NCBI GenBank assembly: GCA_013397455.1
Contig: VYZB01000280.1
Span: 1,008,527 to 1,072,526 of the forward strand
Origin: Crotophaga sulcirostris
Taxonomy: Eukaryota; Chordata; Aves; Cuculiformes; Crotophagidae
Direction of reading: 5' to 3'
DNA length: 64,000 nt
The notes beneath the pieces are model-generated. The model was not told where the DNA came from. It saw only the letters and a program-made list of their open reading frames with translations, and ran no database searches. Position 1 is the first letter of the stretch; every line of letters begins with the position of its first letter. The translations under genes and the position numbers were made by a program. Shown here one piece after another: positions 27,801 through 39,766 of the stretch.

Positions 27801-30800
27801 GATATTCGCTACCTGATGTTATTAAGATAAATCCATGAGTGTTTGTGTAGCTTTCTCCTGTTAAGCTGATGAGTGGTAGGATAAGGCCATAAGGAAATAA
27901 AGAACTTGGCATTTAGTGTATTGTTTGAGTATGGGTTGAAAGGAAGCCTTGCTAAGGTTGGAATTGTTACCACAGGGCAGTGGCATCAACCTTCCCATCT
28001 GCTGAGCGAGGCCAGCCCAAGCTGTGCACTTGTAGCGCTGCCACAAGTCGGTGGCTGCTCACAAAGCAAGTCCTGGCACTGCCCAAGAGTGATCACTTCT
28101 ACGTGGATTTAAGAATATGCTCATCATTCTTCTTATCTCTTTGTTTTTTTCATAGTGAGTGTTGAAAAAGTGGAATTAAAGGGACTGGCACACAAGAAGA
28201 ATGAAAGAAATGTTGAATATTCCTTTGAGGTAAGTTTGGGTGATTGGGGTTTTTGGTGATTTTTACTGTGAAAGAGAGGAGGATCATACCTTAAGGAGGA
28301 GGTTAAAGAAATTCTCTAACTTTGTTTTTAGATCCCAGAAACTGGTCTGGTGGAGCTTATCAGGGATAGATAGTAGCTATACTTTATAATCAATTATTTG
28401 GAAGTAGTCATTAATGCTGCTGCTTAACACTTGTGGATGATGCAGAGTAGGACACAGGCATAATAAAAATATTCACTCTAATGCAGCAAGTTGTGACAAA
28501 ATATACATTTAGGGGAAAATATCACACCACGCTTGCAGAATGGAGTGCAGGAACTAGAAAGAATTTAAGTCTTCATCTTGACAAACGAGAATTTAGGCTC
28601 CTAAGACAGTGCTGCACCTATAGGTAAAGAGGTAGGATGGTCATTTATCTTTACAGTCAGCATTGAGGGGAGTGTGACACTGTGGCATATGGTTCAGGTG
28701 TTACTGGTTTTAAAAAGAGTGTTGAGTACAGAAAATAGCTATGGAAATTATTCAAGACTTTTGGAAAATGCTGTGTAGTGAGAGACTTGGAGCCCTTGAC
28801 TGAAAGATGACTTTGGTATCATAAAAACATTTTCCAAGGGAAGAAAATATCCTACGGTAAAGAAGACGTTAATCTAGCAGAAAAAGGCATAACAGGAAGC
28901 GTTGTCTGAAAACTGAAAGCAGAATAATTCAAACTGGAAGTGAGAATAATTTCTTTGGAATGAGAGTGGTTAGCCACAAGCTGCTAGGAGAGGTGGCTTC
29001 CCCCCGTTTTTATGCAGCTTTGGAGGTTTGTTCATTGCTCACAATTTCTGTGGAGGGATGACTTCATTCTGTGAAGCCTTGTGTTAATAGCAGAGATTGG
29101 ATTCTGAGTGCTGTCGAGAAAGAACAACAAACTGCTTTTCTCCCATCTAGTTGGAACGACGTATTCCAAAATTCAGAATGCAAAGCCCAGAAAGTGTCTT
29201 TGGTTTGCTTAATGAGGCAACGAAGCCAAACAGTTGGTGAGAACAGGAGAACCCAAAAGAAAACAGACCACAGAATTTAAGTTATCTGTGACTTTTATCA
29301 AAAATAAAAGGTTTTCTTTAAAACCACTGCCCAAGATAGAGCATCAGTTCAGCTTCTTGTGATGTTGACAGCGTTAACCTCTGCACGACTTGATTCATGA
29401 ATAATGTTCTGAGTTTTCTGAATCCCATGATTGTTCCAAATGTCATCAATATTAGAAAGGATTTCTTTAACAGCTTTTTAAGTCTTTATGAAGTATGCAG
29501 TTCTCTGGACTCCAGTTATATATTAGTGTCTTGTGAAACATCTTTTCCTATTACAAATTTTTCTATAAATACTAGAAATTACTTTTAGCAGTATTTCACT
29601 TGACAGCTTGTAACTGAAGGAACAGTGCATAGTTTAGCCGAGCTAATAAACTGCTGTTTGCTGGGTTAGAAACCCAACTGTTAAATGTTTTGTTTAGTAG
29701 CTTGGGAATAGAAGGTCAATAGATGGTGCAGTTCAGTGTTTTCAGCACTGCCTGGCAATGCTGTTGTTTCCTGCATTTATGGGTCACTTTATTGTTTTAT
29801 AAGTATTGAAAAATACAACAAGTTAGGAAAACAAGTCGTAACAAATGTCGAGTTGTTACAAAACTAGAAAGAAAGAGACATTTATCCTAGATTTTCTGAA
29901 ATTTCAAATTAATCTAAAAAAGTATTAATTAACATGAACTTGAAAAAAAATACACTAAAACCCCACAGGCTTTGTGAAACCAGAAACTGCTTAAATTTTC
30001 TTTCTTATTTTCTTTTTTTTTCCTTTACTTTTTGTGTAACGGTTCTACCGAGAGGAAATTCCTCCATTATGTAATGTATTTTGAAACACTGTTCTCTCGC
30101 CAGTCTTTTTGGCAGCATTCTGGTGGCTGGAAAAACTGTGTGTATGTTTTCAGTTGTCATTGAGACTGGTGTCATGTGAGAATGGCCTCCTGATTCTTAA
30201 ACACACAACCCAGCTCCTTCCCCTATAGAACTGCTGAAGGTCTGTGTGCCTTCCAAACGCTTTGAATGGGTATCTGAAATCTGTAGGGACTTGATCATTG
30301 GTCAGGCTCACACTGATAGTCTTAGTGCCAAGAAATCCTGGCTTTTGGCTCAGTTAAACTAATCACTTACCCACCAATAAATGCCTCTGTATCTGAGAAT
30401 ATAATGACTCAATGCAGAAAGCGTATGGGAAGAGATATGGAACTCTTTCCTTTTTCTAGGCCATATACAAATGGTGTCTTAAGAAGTGCAGGCAGAGCAG
30501 TAACTGCAGGTTTCATTCCTAAATTTTTGCTTTTTTTTTTTTGCAGTGGGATGATTTGCTGCCATCTTTAACTTTGCATGGCATATGGAGTTGATTAATT
30601 ATAAATAGGCGCTGTTGTGCTGTGGGGAGTTGTTCATCAGATGCTACAAACCAGCTGTTTTCTCTAACAATAATAAGAAAAACAATTCCATTACTTACTA
30701 GTCTGTTTCTTAATACTGAGTGTCTGCAGCATGCAGTGGCTGTGTAAATGATCAAGTGCTTTTTTAAGCACTCAGAATAGGTGTTAAGTATAATAACAGC

Positions 30801-33800
30801 AAAAATCAGGCAGAAAGGGGGGACTGAGTGATAGTTACTTGTGCGCAAAAAAAATTTTTCCTTATTGATGTCACACGTTACAAACTTTCTTGCAGTCTGT
30901 GGGGGACGTGCCATGCCTTTTATTGATCTTTTGGAACCTAACTTAAATCCCTGGGTATTAGTTACTAAACTGAATACTTTTTGCTTCCTAAGGTCCTGTG
31001 GTCTGATTCTTCAGTGACGCTGGTAACCAAATCTTCCACTGAAGTGTCTGAATTTATTTCAAAGGTAAAGATGATATGGAAAATACTTTGAGACATGTTT
31101 TGTCCCTATATGTAATTGTTCAGTAACATTTTTCAGAGTAGACTGAGATAATACAGATAGATTGAATTTCATAAAATGTTTGGCTTATAAATTGCTGTGC
31201 CTTGAATCTTGTATGAGTAACAAGTCCTCTTTTCACTTACTACTTGTAATGTTCTCCACTTTTAGCTATCACAGCTGTATCCAGAAGAAAACCTGGAGAA
31301 ATTCATTCCCTGCCTAGCTGGCCCAGATTCATTTTACCTAGAACGGAACCACATAGACCTGGAATCGGACCTTAGGTATGCTGGGTTCTTTGTTTTCTGT
31401 CTTTTTTTTACCTTGACTCTTGACTTTTTTCACTGAGTGGAAGAAACAAACAGGAAATGAAAGTATTATTCAAGAAATAAGAGCCAGATCCTAAGCATCA
31501 TTTCTTGATGTTCTACTAATTCCAGTGCATAAGAGTTTTTCAGGAATTTTTTCTTCAGAAATACATATGGTAATAATATTCTGTATTAAGTTTCCTGGAG
31601 AACTGACATTTCCTCATTCCTTGTTAAAAACAAATAGAGGATCATTTGCTTTGCAGAAGCTTGGTTTGGGCTCATAAAAATAGCCAAAACTGGTTTAAAC
31701 AAACCCTCGAAACTCAGGAAGAAATAAAATAGTTGCCTGAATACTCATCCTTCCGTACTGAGAGATGAGTTGTGGGGATTTCCCCCCCTACACAGAGTTT
31801 TTTCTTTTCTTAGCTACTTTAGGTGGTTGTGGTGTTTATTTAACTTTTTAAAATTAAATCTATGTATGTATAGATTATAACCATTAAATTTTTGGAAGCA
31901 GTTAGCAGCTGAGAGACTTTTGAAGCCTTAGATAGTACATCCTCACATTATCACAGACCACCTGGCCACTGCCTAATCTAAAACACCCATTTTAAAGATG
32001 GTGGCAGGACATGGTCAGTTCTCTCTTTCTAAATACTTGAAATAGTTTTTCTAGAAGGATTTGATGGACTAATAGGATTTTCAGCTACTACTGTCGTTTA
32101 TCTGTGCGAAGTATTAGTTGGCATTTGAAAATGCTAATTAACTTGTTAGAGTTTCTGCTGAACACCTATTTTCCCTAAATCAAGACAGACTTCTGTCCAT
32201 CATCGTTGGGGCCACAGTGAATGTTATTTTTCCATAGTCAGAGCCAGCAGGTGCTTGCCTTGATTATTTTTCATGGCAAACAGTGTTAGCATTTCAAACA
32301 ATTCCTTCTATGCTTTGAGGATCACAGCCTCTTGACAAGAATTAGGGAGGGTAAGAGAGAATGCATGTTGCTGCTGCTGCTGTACAGCTAACAACAGTCT
32401 TTACAAATCTAGGTTAATAGAGCAGCAATCTGTGTTTACATAGCAATGGTCCTGTTTTGGAGCAGAGAAAGCAGCTGATTTGTTAAGTACTACATGTTCA
32501 TAACATTCAGAAATGAACTGGTGTTTTTCAAGGTGGAAAGTACATTTGTGTGTGTGTAGTTGAATTAGTTTTTACACAAAGATTTTTAAAATGGCAAATA
32601 CAGAGGTATGGTCCAAATGCTCTCTTTTTTAACCAACTTTTTATACCCTTTCAAATCTATAGCAGATTTTACAAAAGGCATTCAGGTTTGCATAACAACA
32701 AGAAGTTCAGTCATGCTGATAGAACACGCTATATGCATTGCAAAGTTTTAGGAGACTGTCATTTCTTCCCCCAAGACGCACAGCAGTCCCAGGGAAAATG
32801 TGACATAAGTTTTACAACCTTTTCCCTTACACTGCCAGACTCTGCATCTGCTGTTTATCTTGTAGAGGACAAAATTAAATAACAGATATATCTACATTAT
32901 ATGGTCTTCAGGTTCATGAATTTGAAAGGAAATTTTCAAGTTTATATTTGAACATTTTTTACCTTATAAGTGTTCAGAGTTCACAAATTAACCATCTTTA
33001 CTGAAACATCAAACAGAATGAAAGCAGCACAATGGTAACGTGTTTAAGTAATATTAAGGATCAGAATGTCCATACCTTTCAAGTCTACTTTGAATCAGAT
33101 TTGTGTGGTGTGATTAATTTGAAAGGTCTTCTAGTTTCAAAATTTCAAACTCAATTTCAAAATCTCATACACAGTGTATGATCGTGATTGCACAGGCAGC
33201 TGCAAATCAAATCTAACAGAATGGGGGGGTGTTTGCTTTTGGTGAACACGCAGGTATTTGGCACCGTTACCTTCCCATGTGGTGAAAAATGACCACGTTA
33301 GAAAGTTCTTCAGCTCTTCATCTCCTTCACAGCAACTTCAGAGTTCAAGTAAGTTTTAATAAAGCTTAAAAATGATTTTTTTTACTGATGTATATTTCAT
33401 AAATTCATGCTCTTTTAAACTTTTTTTCCTTATTTTTAGATCCTGGCAACCCTTCCCTTTATAAAGTAGGAAATACGCTGGGAACATCTGGAAGGTGAAA
33501 TACTTGTTTTGTTTTGTTTACATGTGTTCTAGTTAGTTGCAAAGCCCGATTACACTGGCTATTACTTGCCTCTCCTTGGAGATTTGAGTCTACACTTTCA
33601 TATTTACCTTTAGAAGATTTTATGGATTTCTAGCATTAGTGTGTGGTCTGCCCAACAGAGACAAATGAGGAGAATACTCGTGTATGGTACCAGCATTCCT
33701 AGTGTTGTCATTTGTTCATTCTTTAAGTGCCTTAAGAAAACACATAACTGCAAGAGCTCCGTATGGGTAATGTCTTGAAGAAAAGTTTTACAGTGAGTTG

Positions 33801-36800
33801 ATCACAAAGACAACAAAACTTAGGTTTCAGACAGTTTGCAAGTCATAGTAATCATAGAATCATAGAATGGTTTGGGTTGGAAGGGACCTTAAAGATCATC
33901 TAGTTCCAACCAAAAAAAAATATAACATGGTATAATTACTGGAAACGGAAGACAGAATTCAAATTCAGCCTCAAAAATAAAGCATATAAAATGTAATTAC
34001 CATTGGACCAAACTTTGTAGCATTGTGATGGAATCTCTCTGCATTGGCAATTATGAGATCAGCAATGGCTCTTTTATCATAAGAAATGCCATATGTTTAG
34101 GGAAGAATTTAGGGAAGCCTTTTGACCACCGTTACATAGAGATGAGATCAGACAATTGCAGTGTTTCTGCTGACAGTAAAACCTATGAACACCCGTTCTG
34201 AGAAGCATTTCTCAAAATGTTTGAAGTTGTAAATACTAATTAGCACCAACGCTTCAGTGCTGAGCTGTGGTGATGGATGATTTCTTTGGGATGTGCTGCT
34301 TACTGCATAAGTCATAATGGTCTTGGTCACATACTTAAAGGAATCATGATCATCCAAATCGTCATCCCTAATCAAAGTCTTCATCGACAAAGGGAGACAG
34401 GAATATCTCTGAAATGTTTCTTTCTCTCTGCAGCATATTTGAATGTTTTCTTGTACAGCAGGGGTTTTCCTTTCAGAGGGCGGAAGGATACCGCTTCCTA
34501 GGGAGGCAGCAGTCAGCCTTGAGAAAAGAAGGAAAGAAATTCTCTTGCCTTTTTTTAGGATTTAACAAACTCAGAACTCATTTCCTTAACAGGCAATTTT
34601 TATTTTCTCCAACAAAAACCCTTCAAGGAGCCAGTATTGTGGGTTATTTTGCTTCTTCTACACATAAAAAATAAATTCTACAAGATTATATTTGGGCTTC
34701 CTTTTAATAATGCAAAGCCAAACTGTGGCCATTCTTTCTAAACCTTGTTTAAATCACAGAGAGATAGTAGAACAGACATTACTTGTGATTATAGAAAAAA
34801 ACCTCTACCTAAGCTGAAGATAAGGCTTACTATTTGCCATAAAAGGCACTGTTTTCATTGTGCTGCTGAGCAGCACAGGTACCAATCTGTAACTTGGATC
34901 GGACAGTGCAGGTTTTACCAGAAATCCTGGAAGTAGTAGGTTTGTTTGGCTGTAGTAGCTAAACTCTGGGTGACACAGATTCAATGTGCTAAATCAAGTC
35001 ATGTTACTGTTTTGCAGACCTATATGTGGAGTTGCTGGCGTTCAGTCTTCTCAGAACCACGTTCAGCACTCGGCTGCTGCTCCCGTTGCACTACCCCACT
35101 GTTCCCACGCAGGGGGCACTGGCTCCTCGCTGGCCTATCGTGCCCAGATGGACACCTCTTCTTCACCCATGTTGATGTCTTCCAGTCCACAGACCCCTCA
35201 GACACAGGAGCAAAACGGGATCTTAGACTGGCTCAGGAAACTGCGGTTGCACAAATACTACCCTGTCTTCAAACAGCTCACAATGGAGAAGGTAAGGCAG
35301 TAGATTAAGGGAGCTGGCTTTTAAATTATCCTTACATTCTCTAGTGCAGAGAGAGGCTGCAGATATCTGCATTGAGAATTAGAGATGTTATTGGCAAATG
35401 CTGTAAAGGTTTACGCTCTCTTGAAGCAATAGGATTTTGATTGAAACCTTCTTCCTATTTTTGATCTGTGTTATGTCCGGGGCCTGGGCTGTTCAGCAGC
35501 TGCTGCCTCTTCCAGAAGATCCAACTTCCGTGTGGCCTTAGGAGCTCTGCTTTGGCTCCCTGTTCATCCCTTTGGTTTGCAGCATATAACTAAAAATTGT
35601 TTATTTTTGTAATTTTTCTTCTTGATTGATTTTTCTTCCCAAAATATTTGGTTATCCTTATGTTAACACATAGATTCATAGAGACCCGAGCATGTAGAGT
35701 GCACACACCTGCAATTGAATGTGAGGGTTCCGTTTTCTGCAGAAATTCTAGTGGAAAAATAGTCACTTAAGTATTTGCATAGTGAGAGTCATGAATTATA
35801 ACCAATGTGTGCTGGATCTTATCTAAATAAAATACTTTTACAGCATTTACTCAGCTCCATCTGTAAAATTAATGTCCTGTGTTTATCTTTTAGCCTTGAA
35901 CGCCCTCCAGTGGACTAAGTGTTTAGGTTGAGCCAGGTCTAAATTGGGGTGGCTTTGTGCTGGTTGTGCTATGTAGCGTGTATTTGATTATGATCTGCTA
36001 GCAGCGTCTTCTGATTTTATTTTCTTTTTTATGTGAGGGGAGATATGTAGTGGTTTTTTCCTTTAATAAAGTAGTAAAATTGTGCATATTCTAGCATGTT
36101 TTTTAAAAACCTGTATTATTATGCATACTTTGCTGGCTTTAATTTTCATTACATGATGTTATAAATGTATCTATTTCATTTGCATATTCTATGCCTATAT
36201 TTTATTATAAAATTTAATTTTGGAGTATATTTTTCCAGTTAAACTGATAAGATGACTACACATTGATTTCTGTGTTAAATGACACAACTGGGAAAACTAG
36301 AGTGATTTTTTTTTAAGAGAACCAGATCCTTAAACTCATTTATAGCACACAAGTCTATTTTAATATGTACATGGATTACTTCATCTTTATTGTGAATAGT
36401 TAATATAAGCAGACAGCTAATTAAATTTAATCTACGGGTGTTCTTTCATTCATGGCAGTCCCCCACACTTTTGTTCTACACTGATTCTGTAATTTAAAAC
36501 TGGAGTAGACAGTTTCTCTGAATTAGCATATGTTAAAAATGACTTTAAAGTTGCCTTTTTTTTTTTATCTTCACTAAAAATGTAAATAAGAATATTTCAG
36601 GCTGTAACACTCAGCACACTTTTTTTCTTTACAAGTTTCTGAGTCTTACTGAGGAAGATCTGAATAAGTTTGAATCCCTCACCATGGGAGCAAAGAAGAA
36701 ACTCAAGACCCAGCTGGAGCTGGAGAAGTAAGTGGCGGAAAAAAAGGTCTTTTTAAGGTCATAAGATATTTAATGGAAGTTTTACAATGGTCTTTGTCTT

Positions 36801-39732
36801 CCAGACCATAAACCTACCAGGATTCCCTCCTGTAAATATGGATAATGCTTATCTCCTTTCCTCTGTGGTTGCGTCAGGTGCTTTGAAAAGCCCTTGAAAC
36901 AGGGGCATACAAGATAATATTTAGTACTTACTGTTTCCTGTTGCCTGTTAGGGGTCTGATAAGGATAACCAAATGTAAAGAATCTGTGAACTCCATTTTA
37001 AAAGGATATGGCAACTAAGGCCTAACATAAATGCCTGTCTTCACCTGTCACCTTGACAGCTCTCCTAAGGAGGGGAACATTTTTAAAAATACTTTACAAA
37101 CAATACATATTGTTACAAGTATTGTGAACTTCTGTCACAGGTACTGTAGTGCAGGTGTGCAAAGCCTGTTCAGATTGTGGGCTCATCACCTACCTGGAGT
37201 TCATGGGATAGGAGGGAATGGGGCAAGCAAGCCACTGGGTTGTAGGGGTTGCAAGCTCAGGTGATGCACACAGAAGGTCAGGAAGTCCAGCAGGACATTT
37301 TCTTCATAAGACCTGATAATTTTTTCGATTTCAGTAAATGCAGGTGGAGCACGGCTACTTTGAGAGCCTCCTTGGTGTTTGGCAGTGACCCAAGCCAGCT
37401 GTGGCAGCTGCAGCTGCCAGCACTGGGGTGCGGATTGCCAGATGATACCTGTACATGGTCTGGGCTTTTGCCTTTGTATGGGGACAAACCACTGAAAGTC
37501 AGGGCTGTGGCAAGTAACTCTGGTCTGAGGAAAATCACAGCTGTGGTGAAGGTGATAGAAGGAAGACCAGTGCTCTGTGCACTGTTAATAGCCCTTTGGG
37601 GAAACCAGTGCAACTGATTGTCCTATTTTTATTACCTCCGCTTAAAGGGAAATGTTTATTCTGAAGCTACTGCAGTTACTTAAAAAGCAATTAAAAAATC
37701 CAAATCCATGCCCACTTATCAAAGCTCCTTGACAGCATTTTTCATGAGTCTTAGTTTTTCCAGAGAATGAAAACTTCAGACTGCATTTGGCTTCTCTTTG
37801 CATTTGGTATAAGTGGCCAGGTTTGGGGCGCGCTTACTTAATATGTGATAGAGTTTAGTCACCATTTGGTGATGTTTTTCCTTGTACAAATACAAGCATT
37901 AGTTTTGTAATCAGATGGCAAACAGTCCAAATGTAACTGCTGGCAAGAAGCTATGGTCAAGATTGGTGTACTTTCCAAGTGTTTCCATCTGAAATTAGTG
38001 TAACATTTTAGTGGATTATTTAGAGGGCTTTGTCTGCTTCTGTTTCATTCAGAAATTGATTTATCTGTTGTGCTTAGCCAGTTGTTTTTTTTTTCTTTAT
38101 GTTTCTCCATCACCCTATAGAGAAAAATCAGAGAAACGGTGCCTGAACCCCACAACACCTTCTTCGGTTACCAGCAGCGGTGTGGCCAGGGTTCCCCCTA
38201 CTACGCACGTAGGGCCTATCCAGAGTATTCGTGGCAACCATGCTGCAGGTAAGAAGGAGGAGCAGAGGACACTGTTGTGCTCTCAGGGCTGAATATGTCC
38301 TTGGACAAGAACAGGGTCATTCTTGTACTGCTTTAGCACCAACCTGTTGTAAGCTTTATCTTCCAAAATGTCTCCGACTTAAAAGGGAGCAATCAAAACT
38401 CCAATTCCTGTGTATATGGAGTGCAACAAAAAGTAGTTGCCTCTTCATGGCTTCTATGTGAATGGGTAGCTGCACTGGTCAGTGCCTCCAGGGTCCTGCT
38501 TCTTAGCCAATGCACATCTCTGTAAATCTTGAGCATCACTGTGTGTTAGATGGTGTCATGAAACAGTTGTAATGAGGTCCTTTATCTGCAGAGCTGCGAG
38601 TGGATGTGGATCAGCCCACCCACCCACTGCCCCGGGAAGGCAGCTCTTCCGAGTACTCCAGCTCTTCCTCCAGCCCCATGGGGATCCAGACAAGGGAAGA
38701 GAGCTCAGATAGCGCCGAGGAGAATGAGAGACGTAAGTAGAAACCACCAAAGAGTGTGCCTTTGTAGGCTAGGTTTGTCTGGTGAAGCAGTTTTATTTAT
38801 AGATGTTTCTGTCCCTGTGTTCAGAGATTCACTTGGATGGTTCAGAAAAGGAGAAGCCAGTGATGTTACTGAATCATTTCACTTCAAGCTCTGCCAGGCC
38901 CACAGCTCAGGTCTTACCAGTGCAGAACGATGCAGGCTCCAATCCGTCCGGCCACCACACTCTGCCAATGCAAATGATGTCAGCAGCCTCTACTCATATC
39001 ACTCCCATCCGGATGCTAAATTCAGTACATAAATCAGAGCGTGGCAATGCAGACATGAAGCTACTTTCATCGTCTATGCATTCACTTTTATCTTTAGAAG
39101 AAAGAAATAAAGTTTCTCCTGGACCTAGGGGCAGCATAAAAATGGAAAAGAGCTTTGGAAATACAGTGGTGGATGTGATGTCTGCACCTTCTCCCCACCA
39201 ACCCTTGCAAGTGCTGTCCAGGACTGCTGAGAACAGCTCCCCCACATCTACAATGAACTTTGGTCCTCGAACCAAAGTCGTACATGCTTCGACTCTGGAC
39301 AGAGTGATCAAAACAGCTCAGCAGCCAGGATTAACAGTAGAAACGAGTACTGCTGCCACTGTAACATCCAGCACAGTCTTCCACGTGGCTCGTCCACCCA
39401 TCAAACTCCTGGTGTCTTCGTCTCTTCCTACCGATTCTGCCATTGCCGGACAGACTTCCTGCTCCAGTAATATGCAAATAACGGTGTCCCCTGCAATAAT
39501 AAATCCCCGGACTGCTCTGTACACAGCCAACACCAAAGTTGCCTTTTCTGCGATGAGCAGCGTGCCAGTGGCGCCGATGCAAGGCAGCTTCTGCGCCAAC
39601 AGTAATGCCGCCTCCTCCAGCAGCCACCCCGCCACATCATTTGCAACCATGGGGAATTTACCCAGCTGCCCCGCACCCAGCTCCAGCCCCACGCTCTCCT
39701 CTGTCGCCGAGAACAACTTCTACAGCAGCAGC

Positions 39733-39766
<34 letters not shown>

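Larger units (their letters stand above)
6844..28155 (+). other. ZCCHC14: ZCCHC14 large intron, 21.3 kb
   Basis: This is the largest intron in view, from GTGTGG to TTTTCATAG. It has no open frame with recognisable homology apart from transposon remains. It contains a 590-bp antisense CR1 (16733-17325), a CR1 ORF2 fragment (about 23990-24246), a short hairpin (10811-10846), a 20-bp AT palindrome (18626-18645), a small CA repeat near 24871-24889 and scattered T and A runs. I see no nested gene. Confidence 0.8.

Noticed and set aside
6844..28155. Extra ZCCHC14 exons or a nested gene in the 21 kb intron
   Set aside because: The flanking exons join in phase and agree with the recalled human protein without a gap, and no conserved open frame was seen in between.
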